Shown piece after piece: positions 1 through 5,521 of a DNA stretch of 10,796 nt (position 1 is the first letter of the stretch; each line of letters starts with the position of its first letter). Source of the stretch: Deltaproteobacteria bacterium (lineage in GTDB: Bacteria > Desulfobacterota > Desulfuromonadia > Geobacterales > Pseudopelobacteraceae); the NCBI GenBank assembly GCA_030654645.1, contig JAURXC010000288.1, positions 1-10,796 on the forward strand, read 5' to 3'. The position numbers and the translations under genes were made by a program. The notes below the pieces were generated by a model. It was given only the letters and a program-made list of their open reading frames with translations, was not told where the DNA came from and made no database searches.

Positions 1-1337
1 AGGCCGGACTCGGTGCGCTGGTCTCGTTATCTATCCTGTTGCTTTGGAACGGTGCGGCGGTCTGGCTGTTCGTCGGCCAGGGGGAGTGGCTGGGCATGGT
101 GGCTCCGACGCTGCTGCTGGTGATCGGCTATACCGTCAATGTTTCGTCCCGATTCATGGTGACCGAAAAAGGCAAGGAACTGGTGGAAAGCGACAGCATC
201 GAAACCAACAAGATGCTGGGGTTGTCGTTTCAGGGGCAGGGATTGCTGGACCTGGCCTTCGAGAAGTTCCGCAAATGCCCGGTAGAAAACGAAACGGTCA
301 GGGATCTGCTCTATAACCTGGCGCTTGATTTTGAACGCAAGCGCATGTTCAACAAGGCCGCCGCGGTTTACGAACATATCCGGACAGCAGGTGAATTCAA
401 GGATGTGTCCGAGCGTATCGGCACGATGAAACAGGCCGGTGAAACTATGATCTTCGGCGCTTCCGGCGGGCGCAAGGAGAACACGGTCATCCTGCAGGGA
501 GGCGGCGCGGCGATGCCGACCATCGGGCGCTTCGAGATCCAAAAAGAGCTGGGTCGGGGCGCGATGGGGACGGTCTACCTGGGGCGAGATCCCAAGATCA
601 ACCGCCAGGTGGCAATCAAGACCATCCGCTTCGATGAGATCGATCCGCAGCAGGTCCAGGAGGTAAAACAGCGCTTTTTCCGCGAGGCGGAAGCCGCCGG
701 CGCTCTCAACCATCCCAACATTGTCACGATCTATGATGTGGGTGAGGATTATGATCTGGCCTATGTGGCAATGGAGTTACTGGACGGCAGCGACCTGTGC
801 GACTTCGTCAAGCCGGGACTGCGGCTGCCGTTCGACGAGGTGCTGCGCATAGTCGGGGCGGTGGCCGAGGGGCTGGATTTCGCCCATGCCAGGGGCATCG
901 TGCATCGCGACATCAAACCGGCCAATATCATGCTCCTCAAAAACGGCGAGATCAAGATTGCCGACTTCGGCATCGCCCGCATCAGCGCCTCCTCCAGCAC
1001 CCAGACCGGAACGATCCTGGGCACCCCCAGTTACATGTCTCCTGAACAGGTGCAGGGGCAGAAGGTGGACGGCCGCTCCGACCTGTTCTCGCTGGGGGCG
1101 TCGATGTACGAACTGCTCTCCAGCCACAAGCCTTTCAGCGGCGACAGCATCACCAACGTCATGTTCAACATCGCTAACAAACCTCCGCTGTTGCTGACAA
1201 AAATCGACCCGCAGATTCCGGAATGCTGCGCGTTCATCGCGCACAAGCTGTTGATGAAGGATGTTGCCAAACGATACCAGACCGGTCAGCAGGTGGCCGA
1301 ACATTGCCGCTTGTGCCGGCAAAAACTGGTGAGGTGA
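1..1337 (+). CDS. Membrane-anchored Ser/Thr protein kinase, 5' end outside window (probable CHASE2-type kinase)
   Basis: The reading frame is open from base 3 to the TGA ending at 1337, so the start lies upstream; an internal TTG at 39 is not a convincing start because the frame continues hydrophobically before it. The visible part begins with two hydrophobic segments (residues about 1-24 and 30-46, counted from base 3), as at the C-terminal end of a CHASE2 sensor domain. A TPR-like helical linker (about 65-125) follows, then a complete Hanks-type kinase domain (about 173-435). Kinase motifs seen are the glycine loop GRGAMG (184-189), VAIK with the ATP-binding lysine (206), catalytic HRDIKPAN (301-308), DFG (321-323) and the GTPSYMSPE activation segment. 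The kinase is therefore probably catalytically active, cytoplasmic and tethered to the inner membrane, taking its signal from an extracytoplasmic domain not visible here. The phosphatase gene follows 3 bp later. Kinase call sure; CHASE2 is inferred from the membrane segments only. Confidence 0.93.
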   Translation, partial: AGLGALVSLSILLLWNGAAVWLFVGQGEWLGMVAPTLLLVIGYTVNVSSRFMVTEKGKELVESDSIETNKMLGLSFQGQGLLDLAFEKFRKCPVENETVRDLLYNLALDFERKRMFNKAAAVYEHIRTAGEFKDVSERIGTMKQAGETMIFGASGGRKENTVILQGGGAAMPTIGRFEIQKELGRGAMGTVYLGRDPKINRQVAIKTIRFDEIDPQQVQEVKQRFFREAEAAGALNHPNIVTIYDVGEDYDLAYVAMELLDGSDLCDFVKPGLRLPFDEVLRIVGAVAEGLDFAHARGIVHRDIKPANIMLLKNGEIKIADFGIARISASSSTQTGTILGTPSYMSPEQVQGQKVDGRSDLFSLGASMYELLSSHKPFSGDSITNVMFNIANKPPLLLTKIDPQIPECCAFIAHKLLMKDVAKRYQTGQQVAEHCRLCRQKLVR

Positions 1338-1340
1338 GCC

Positions 1341-2141
1341 ATGCCGCTGTCCGCCTTCGGGATAACCGATAAAGGGATTGTCAGGAGCGGGAACGAGGAT
1401 GCCCTGCTGATGGATGAGCGCCTGGGGCTGTTCGCGGTTGCCGATGGCATGGGCGGCCACAGGGGAGGGGAGGTCGCCAGCCGCATGGCGCTCGACGTCC
1501 TCAGGGATTATATCTCCCGGATTGCATCCGGTAGCGGCGCGTTCATCGGCGCCGTTGACAACGACTTCTCGCGCCAGGCCAATCTGCTGGCTTCCGGTAT
1601 CCGCCTTGCCAACCGGGCCGTATTGGAGGCCGCCGAATCCAACCCGGACTGGCGCGGCATGGGGACAACCATCGTGGCGCTGATGATCGACGGCGCTCGC
1701 GCGGCTGTCGCCCATGCCGGCGACAGCCGTCTCTACCTGCTGCGGGACCGGCAGCTCAGGCAGGTGACCGCCGACCATTCGCTGGTTGCCGACCAGTTGC
1801 GGCAGGGGGTCATCACCGCGGAACAGGCGGCCGCTTCCGATCGCAAAAACATAATCACCCGCGCCCTGGGACAGTGGCAGGAGCTTGAAATAGAAATCAA
1901 GGACCTGGAACTTTTGGATGGTGATCGCCTGCTGCTCTGCTCCGATGGATTGAGCGGCATGGTCACTGATCCCGAAACTGCGGCCCTGCTGGTGGCGCAT
2001 CCCGCTCCAGAGGCCGCCTGCCGGGCGCTGGTTGAAGTGGCCAACAGCTATGGCGGACGGGACAATATCACGGCGCTGCTTGTCGATTATCGGAGCGGAA
2101 ACGGTCTTGTGGCCGGGTTAAGGAGGATCTTTCAGCGGTGA
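1341..2141 (+). CDS. PP2C-family protein serine/threonine phosphatase
   Basis: This 266-residue protein removes phosphate from Ser/Thr residues and is the probable counterpart of the kinase just upstream. The metal-dependent PP2C (Stp1/PrpC-like) motifs appear in order: RSGNED (15-20), VADGMGGH (33-40) with the metal-binding Asp, GMGTT (106-110), AHAGDSR (124-130), ADHSLV (144-149), ITRALG (172-177), CSDGLSGM (200-207) and GRDN (239-242). All expected Asp metal ligands are present. The length is normal for a free-standing bacterial PP2C with no extra domain, and there is no signal peptide or membrane segment, so it is cytoplasmic. The ATG is preceded by GAGGTGA, which overlaps the kinase stop region; the 3-bp spacing indicates one transcript and probably coupled translation. 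Family call sure; the kinase as its substrate is inferred from adjacency. Confidence 0.95.
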   Translation: MPLSAFGITDKGIVRSGNEDALLMDERLGLFAVADGMGGHRGGEVASRMALDVLRDYISRIASGSGAFIGAVDNDFSRQANLLASGIRLANRAVLEAAESNPDWRGMGTTIVALMIDGARAAVAHAGDSRLYLLRDRQLRQVTADHSLVADQLRQGVITAEQAAASDRKNIITRALGQWQELEIEIKDLELLDGDRLLLCSDGLSGMVTDPETAALLVAHPAPEAACRALVEVANSYGGRDNITALLVDYRSGNGLVAGLRRIFQR

Positions 2142-2198
2142 CGGATTGCACCGTTCCCCCATGTTCACTGAAGCCGGTATTCGAAACGCACTGTTGAC

Positions 2199-2225
2199 GC
2201 CGGTTGCGATCATGTATTAACCGGC
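2199..2225. repeat. Inverted repeat overlapping a promoter (possible operator)
   Basis: A perfect 7-bp inverted repeat, GCCGGTT (2199-2205) and AACCGGC (2219-2225), has a 13-base loop. The right arm overlaps the proposed -35 element of the next gene. There is no T-run after it, so it does not look like a terminator of the phosphatase transcript. A repressor or activator site is possible; nothing proves it. Confidence 0.35.
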
Positions 2226-2245
2226 ACTGGCGTTTATGCTATTAT
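2217..2245 (+). promoter_or_regulatory. Sigma70-like promoter of the DUF2007-like gene
   Basis: A -35-like TTAACC (2217-2222) is followed by a 17-base spacer and TATTAT (2240-2245). The TG two bases before the hexamer (TGCTATTAT) makes an extended -10. The transcript would start near 2252, about 54 bases before the ATG at 2306. The -35 is weak (4 of 6 matches), so the extended -10 carries the call. Confidence 0.5.
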
Positions 2246-2305
2246 GGATATGCGGATTCAAGCCGCTCTGTATGGTGAAGGATACGGGAACTGGAGGTGG
2301 TTATA

Positions 2306-2497
2306 ATGGCAAGATTCTATGATACGGTGAGCGATGTTGATTTGAGCCGGGTTGAAGATCTCCTTGATAAGGTTGGTATCGAGTATTCGCTGCGGATATT
2401 GGGGGAAGGAAACCTGGTGAAGGAAATCATGGTGGCCGAGGAGGATCTTTCGGCGGCAGAAGCGGCATTGTACGGCCGCACCGAAGCGAACAATTGA
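2306..2497 (+). CDS. Small DUF2007-like protein (63 aa)
   Basis: This is a short acidic cytoplasmic protein of 63 residues. The ATG at 2306 is chosen because GGAGG (2293-2297) lies 8 bases before it; the in-frame GTG at 2297 overlaps that ribosome site and is rejected. The layout fits the DUF2007 'putative signal-transducing protein' fold: a first helix (VDLSRVEDLLDKVGIEY, about 13-29), a strand and turn containing LGEGN, then a strand with VKEIMVAEEDLSAAEAAL, where a valine-rich strand leads into a 'V..ED...A...L' helix. No cysteines, membrane segments or signal peptide are present. DUF2007 proteins have no firmly known function. The gene has its own promoter and is followed by a hairpin, so it is probably monocistronic. 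Gene sure; family assignment moderate. Confidence 0.8.
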   Translation: MARFYDTVSDVDLSRVEDLLDKVGIEYSLRILGEGNLVKEIMVAEEDLSAAEAALYGRTEANN

Positions 2498-2531
2498 AAT
2501 ACAGAATCGGTCACAATACAGTATCAAGCAA

Positions 2532-2576
2532 GACAACGGGCTGTTCCTCATGCAGGGGAACAGCCCGAATGTTGTC
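2532..2576. terminator. Bidirectional hairpin between convergent genes
   Basis: CGGGCTGTTCC (2537-2547) and GGAACAGCCCG (2557-2567) form a perfect 11-bp stem with a 9-base loop. It is extended by gacaa/ttgtc (2532-2536 with 2572-2576) around a small bulge. It lies 35 bp after the + strand stop at 2497 and 40 bp after the - strand stop at 2616, so it can serve both. A TTTT follows at 2581-2584 on the + strand, a few bases beyond the stem; the U-tract is weak on the - strand. Confidence 0.75.
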
Positions 2577-2615
2577 AGCTGTTTTAATGTGAAGTGCAAC
2601 CTGCTAGAAACGTGG

Positions 2616-3098
2616 TTAAAGCTCGCGATGGCCGAACTCGCCCCATTCCAGATAGGTCTTTGGCGCTTCCATGAAGGAGTAGATATTCTCGATAACCTTA
2701 AGATGCCTCCGCTCCTCCTCCGCAAGCCTGGTGACAACCCGGCGTACTGCCTCATCGGTGGTCTCTTCCGCAAGTTTATCGTAAAGACTGATGCTTTCCT
2801 CTTCCTCTTTTACCACGTGCAGATAGGCGTCGGAATCGTTCTCCAGCTCCTTCCGAAGGTTCGTAGTATCAATCAGCGGTCTGAAAACACAGACCCCCTC
2901 ACTGAATACGGAAAAGTCATCCTTTTCCGCTGCAAGCCCCTCTTTGAGCTTGATCAGCGCTGCGTGGTGCTCCTGCTCGGAAGCGGCCAGCAGTTTGAAC
3001 AGCCGCTTCAACTCTTCATCGGACGTTGTCTCCGCCAGCTTTTCGTAGTGAATCCTGGCTTCTTCTTCCATTTTGATGGCACATTCCACGATGTTCAT
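2616..3098 (-). CDS. Rubrerythrin-type ferritin-like di-iron protein
   Basis: A 160-residue four-helix-bundle protein of the ferritin-like/rubrerythrin family (COG1633-like), probably handling iron or peroxide in the cytoplasm. Iron-ligand motifs are seen in all four helices: glutamates in MEEEARIHYEK (10-20), ExxH at E41/H44, the glutamate-rich KEEEESISLYDKL (97-109), and ExxH at E129/H132. The duplicated pattern of an E-rich helix followed by an ExxH helix is the family hallmark. The C-terminus ends in an aromatic YLEWGEF tail, also common in the group. No rubredoxin domain is present, so electrons would come from another protein. The ATG at 3098 is chosen because AAGGAG stands 7 bases before it and the family homology begins there. 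The frame stays open upstream to an ATG at 3212, which could give a 198-residue form (see findings). Cys6 and Cys70 are not part of a CxxC. Confidence 0.93.
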   Translation of the reverse strand: MNIVECAIKMEEEARIHYEKLAETTSDEELKRLFKLLAASEQEHHAALIKLKEGLAAEKDDFSVFSEGVCVFRPLIDTTNLRKELENDSDAYLHVVKEEEESISLYDKLAEETTDEAVRRVVTRLAEEERRHLKVIENIYSFMEAPKTYLEWGEFGHREL

Positions 3099-3122
3099 AA
3101 TATTCTCCTTTTCATGCTGAAC

Positions 3123-3241
3123 AATCGATCCTGCATATGAAACTCCATGCAATTTTACGTGCCCGAATGCGGCAACGTACTCTTCATGTCGGATCATATA
3201 AACAGCCTTCATCGATTACATTATAGCACCACGGATCGATT
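3123..3241. repeat. Three ATCGAT sites in the ferritin-like gene's leader and promoter
   Basis: ATCGAT occurs at 3124-3129, 3211-3216 and 3235-3240. The outer two extend to a perfect 9-bp inverted pair, AATCGATCC (3123-3131) and GGATCGATT (3233-3241). The sites at 3211 and 3235 bracket the -10 element on both sides, 24 bp centre to centre. They could be regulator half-sites or chance. Confidence 0.3.
3220..3228 (-). promoter_or_regulatory. Extended -10 promoter of the ferritin-like gene
   Basis: Read on the - strand, TGCTATAAT is a perfect -10 hexamer (TATAAT, 3225-3220) with the extended TGN motif. The 17-base-spaced -35 position is poor (AATACA). Transcription would start near 3213-3212, giving a leader of about 115 bases to the ATG at 3098. 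Confidence 0.6.
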
Positions 3242-3294
3242 ATGTATTCCTTTGCACATGACACTCCCGGATTGGATGCCACCCCCCAGCTTGA

Positions 3295-3304
3295 TGCAGC
3301 TGCA
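3295..3304. promoter_or_regulatory. Perfect 10-bp palindrome at the -35 position
   Basis: TGCAGCTGCA is self-complementary over all 10 bases. It covers the place where a -35 box would lie for the -10 at 3321-3326, and no good -35 is present there. This suggests a regulator-binding site, possibly an activator replacing the -35. No specific regulator is recognised. Confidence 0.35.
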
Positions 3305-3317
3305 CGGATTCATGCTG

Positions 3318-3326
3318 TGTTATAAT
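3318..3326 (+). promoter_or_regulatory. Extended -10 promoter of the four-cysteine protein gene
   Basis: TGTTATAAT contains a perfect TATAAT (3321-3326) with the TG of an extended -10. There is no clear -35 at 16-18 bases; TTGATG (3291-3296) is 24 bases away, too far. The start of transcription would be near 3333, just before the ribosome site and the ATG at 3349. This excludes the ATG at 3325, which overlaps the hexamer. Confidence 0.6.
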
Positions 3327-3348
3327 GAACCAAAAGGGGGTGTTGATC

Positions 3349-3561
3349 ATGTTGGACAGCAAACAAACATTTGAAGTCAGCTGGGAAAGCAGTGGAAACT
3401 GTGACTCCAGGACATGGAGTGGCGACTGCAAGCATACGTCGTATCAGTACATCGGCGATAAATATCTGTGCGATGTCTGTGAAACGATTCCCGGACTGGA
3501 CCACGAAGTTCGCCGGGCGGCAATGCCTTATGTCAGCGGCGATTACAAGGTTCTGGGGTGA
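3349..3561 (+). CDS. Small four-cysteine hypothetical protein (70 aa)
   Basis: I do not recognise a family. The product has 70 residues with cysteines at 18, 27, 41 and 44, the last two as CDVC. The spacing C-x8-C-x13-C-x2-C could form a zinc or iron site, or disulfides. There is no signal peptide or membrane segment, so it is probably cytoplasmic. The middle is rich in Ser, Thr, Tyr and Trp (SWESSGNC, SRTWSGDC, TSYQYIGDKY), and the tail holds a charged helix (LDHEVRRAA). The ATG at 3349 is supported by AAAAGGGGG (3332-3340) ending 8 bases before it, and by a promoter whose transcript would start near 3333. It is transcribed away from the ferritin-like gene across a shared control region. A real gene is likely from the promoter, ribosome site and cysteine pattern; the function is unknown. 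Confidence 0.7.
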   Translation: MLDSKQTFEVSWESSGNCDSRTWSGDCKHTSYQYIGDKYLCDVCETIPGLDHEVRRAAMPYVSGDYKVLG

Positions 3562-3563
3562 GT

Positions 3564-3617
3564 CGCTCCGTAACCGGGTCCGGCGTAATGATTCCCTGCC
3601 GTGACCCGGAAGGAGCG
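3564..3617. terminator. Long imperfect inverted repeat between convergent genes
   Basis: Three nested stems share one axis: CGCTCC (3564-3569)/GGAGCG (3612-3617), CCGGGTC (3574-3580)/GACCCGG (3603-3609) and CGGC (3581-3584)/GCCG (3598-3601), with a 13-base loop. That gives 17 paired bases per arm, interrupted by small internal loops. It lies between the + gene ending at 3561 and the - operon ending at 3642, so it may stop or protect both transcripts. Neither side has a T-run, so this is not a typical intrinsic terminator. Confidence 0.5.
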
Positions 3618-3629
3618 GGCGGAAGTTTG

Positions 3630-3638
3630 TTATCCACA
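3630..3638 (+). other. DnaA-box-like 9-mer
   Basis: TTATCCACA matches the bacterial DnaA-box consensus exactly, 3 bp beyond the stop of the ABC ATPase gene. Only one copy was seen, and there is no AT-rich unwinding region or replication gene nearby, so this is not an origin. It may be chance or a DnaA-titrating site. Confidence 0.3.
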
Positions 3639-3641
3639 GTT

Positions 3642-4340
3642 TTAGCCGGACTCAAACGCCTGCCCGTCTCTCATCTCGATCAGTCGCCCACCCAATCTGG
3701 CCATGTCGGGGTTGTGGGTTACCATGACTATGGTCAGACCGGCACTTCTGTTCAGATCCGTCAGAACTTCGCCGATCTCCCGGGCCCGTTTCGTATCCAG
3801 GTTTCCGGTCGGCTCGTCCGCCAGAAGGATGTCCGGGCGATTCACCAGAGCCCTTGCGATGGCTACCCGTTGCATCTCTCCTCCCGAAATCTGCCCCGGA
3901 AGATGGTGCATGCGGTGATTCATGCCGAGCATCCCCAGTAACCGGTCAACCTCACCATCAACCCCGGGCTTTTTGTAGAACGCCAGCGGAAGCGCCACGT
4001 TCTCGCGAACGGTCAAGGTCGGTATCAGGTAGAAATTCTGGAAAATGTAGCCGAAAGTATCCCGCCGAATCCGGGTCAAGGCCTTCTCGCCCAGAATCTT
4101 CCCGCCGCCGAAAATGCTTCTGCCGGCCAGATCCAGTTCTCCTGAAGACGGATTTTCAAGACAGCCCAGCAGGTTGACCAGCGTCGTCTTTCCTGAACCG
4201 GATGGTCCCGTGAACGAAACAAAATCGCCACGTCTGATTGTTAGCGATACGCCGTCAATGGCATTGATCTTCTCGCTACCCCGACAGTAGACCCGCGTAA
4301 GTCCTCGCGCTTCCAGCGATACTCCGTTATCAGTCGTCAT
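3642..4340 (-). CDS. ABC transporter ATP-binding protein (MacB/LolD type)
   Basis: This 232-residue ATPase powers the FtsX-like permease encoded just upstream. All nucleotide-binding motifs are intact: Walker A GPSGSGKT (45-52), Q-loop Gln101, signature ISGGEMQR (151-158), Walker B ILLADEPTG (171-179) followed by the D-loop NLD, and switch histidine 209 in VTHNP. Size and motif spacing are those of the LolD/MacB-N/FtsE-like class, which pairs with FtsX-fold permeases and usually performs mechanical work in the envelope rather than classical import. The ATG overlaps the permease stop by 4 bp (ATGA) and AAGGAG precedes it, so translation is coupled. It is the last gene of the seven-gene operon; a long inverted repeat lies about 25-80 bp beyond its stop. 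The substrate cannot be read from the sequence. Confidence 0.95.
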   Translation of the reverse strand: MTTDNGVSLEARGLTRVYCRGSEKINAIDGVSLTIRRGDFVSFTGPSGSGKTTLVNLLGCLENPSSGELDLAGRSIFGGGKILGEKALTRIRRDTFGYIFQNFYLIPTLTVRENVALPLAFYKKPGVDGEVDRLLGMLGMNHRMHHLPGQISGGEMQRVAIARALVNRPDILLADEPTGNLDTKRAREIGEVLTDLNRSAGLTIVMVTHNPDMARLGGRLIEMRDGQAFESG

Positions 4341-5521
4341 CCTTCGCTCCTTATGGAATCAAGAGGGCGAACCCGGCCGGCTTTCCAGGCCGGATAAATT
4401 CCGCTCAGGAGCCCCACCCCCAAAATGACCGCCAGGGTCAGCAGGGCCAGTCTGATGTCTATCGCCACCAGCTCGCCGCCGGGGGAATAGGGGAGGATTC
4501 TTCTGACCAGAATGTCGGAGAGACGTGCAAAAACAATGGCCAGCCCGATTCCGGCGATTCCTCCCACAGAGCAGAGAATCAGGGTCTCGGTCCAGACCAG
4601 AAAGAAGATATCGATCGGCATGGCTCCCATGGTCTTCAGGATGCCGATCTCCTGGATCCGTTCCATTACCGACATCAAAATGGTGTTGACGACACCGATC
4701 ATTGCGATCAGAAGGGCGATGATCGCAATAGAGAGCACCATCATGCGGGCCGTGGAAATCAGTTTCATGATCGTCTGTTTGACCTGGGTAAAGCTGACCA
4801 CCTGCATGTCCGGCAACTGATACAACGAGTTTTCAAGTTTGGTAATATCGGCATCCTTTTTAACCTTGATTCCGATGGTGGTGATCTTGTCGATTGCTGA
4901 TATTTTCTGAAGTGTCTTCAAAGGAACATAGATCGTTCCGTCATCCTGGGTTCCGGTCCTCTCCAGAATACCTACCACCTTCAACGGGACATTTTTCTCC
5001 GGAACCATGATCATGTCCCCAACCTCGCGCTGCTCCAGTTCGGCCGCCTCGTAGCCCATTACCGCTTCGGCGGCGGTATCATTTTTGAACCAGCCCCCCT
5101 GGCGGAAACGAAAGAACGGTTTCATGCCGGGATATGTGGCTAAATCAATACCGAAATACCCGGCGATACCTCCACCATCACCCTTGTCGGGATCGAAAAA
5201 TGCCTGCATCAGAATCGGCGTTACCTTGTCCACTTCCGGACGGGCCGCGATCGAGTTCACCATGGTCTGTTCTATATAGCGCAGTCCCGCACCACCCTGC
5301 AGCATCATCGTGGCCGCTTCGTATGGGCAGCCCTTGGCCATTACCATCAGTTGGTATCCCATGTTGTCAATGTCGCGATTAAGGGCGGTCTCATAGCCGC
5401 GATTGAAACCTAGCAGGCTCACCAGCACCCATGACGAAAGCATGATACCGATCAGGGTCAGTGTCGTGCGACTCTTCTTGCGCAGCAGATTCTTGCTGGC
5501 GATCTGAAATCTGCTGATCAT
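4337..5521 (-). CDS. FtsX/MacB-type ABC transporter permease
   Basis: This 394-residue inner-membrane permease has the four-helix MacB topology. One helix lies near the N-terminus (about 20-38), followed by a large periplasmic domain (about 40-255, MacB_PCD-like) and three C-terminal helices (about 258-284, 304-334 and 357-377). The FtsX signature region ILMSVMERIQEIGILKTMGA (281-300) precedes the third helix, and the last helix is followed by YPAWKAGRVRPLDSIR. Near the start of the periplasmic domain sits MAKGCPYEAATMMLQGG (61-77), with one cysteine and several methionines, an unusual and possibly metal-binding patch. The ATG overlaps the preceding gene's stop by 4 bp, and the ATPase gene overlaps its end by 4 bp. 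No membrane-fusion partner or TolC-like gene is visible, unlike true MacAB. Family call sure; cargo unknown. Confidence 0.94.
   Translation of the reverse strand: MISRFQIASKNLLRKKSRTTLTLIGIMLSSWVLVSLLGFNRGYETALNRDIDNMGYQLMVMAKGCPYEAATMMLQGGAGLRYIEQTMVNSIAARPEVDKVTPILMQAFFDPDKGDGGGIAGYFGIDLATYPGMKPFFRFRQGGWFKNDTAAEAVMGYEAAELEQREVGDMIMVPEKNVPLKVVGILERTGTQDDGTIYVPLKTLQKISAIDKITTIGIKVKKDADITKLENSLYQLPDMQVVSFTQVKQTIMKLISTARMMVLSIAIIALLIAMIGVVNTILMSVMERIQEIGILKTMGAMPIDIFFLVWTETLILCSVGGIAGIGLAIVFARLSDILVRRILPYSPGGELVAIDIRLALLTLAVILGVGLLSGIYPAWKAGRVRPLDSIRSEG

Noticed and set aside
27..713. A 228-codon open frame on the - strand opposite the kinase N-terminal half
   Set aside because: Antisense shadow; no domain, no supported ribosome site, and the opposite frame has clear membrane and kinase features.
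777..2000. A 407-codon open frame on the - strand, antisense to the kinase and phosphatase genes
   Set aside because: It lies wholly opposite two genes with complete family motifs. Its translation is Gln/His/Gly-rich with no recognisable domain, as expected of a shadow frame in GC-rich coding DNA.
2550..3140. A 196-codon + strand open frame over the ferritin-like gene
   Set aside because: It starts inside the terminator hairpin and runs antisense to a protein with intact di-iron motifs; its residues show no family signature.
3099..3212. The ATG at 3212 as the main start of the ferritin-like gene
   Set aside because: No ribosome site precedes it, and the ferritin-like fold begins at the ATG at 3098, which has AAGGAG. 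Kept only as a possible leaderless alternative.
3558..3941. A 127-codon + strand frame opposite the ABC ATPase 3' end
   Set aside because: It begins at the end of the small cysteine-protein gene and mirrors the conserved signature and Walker B region on the other strand.
3642..5521. Assignment of the ABC pair as MacAB-TolC macrolide efflux
   Set aside because: MacB fuses the ATPase and permease in one chain and needs a MacA adaptor. Here they are separate genes and no adaptor or outer-membrane channel is encoded nearby.
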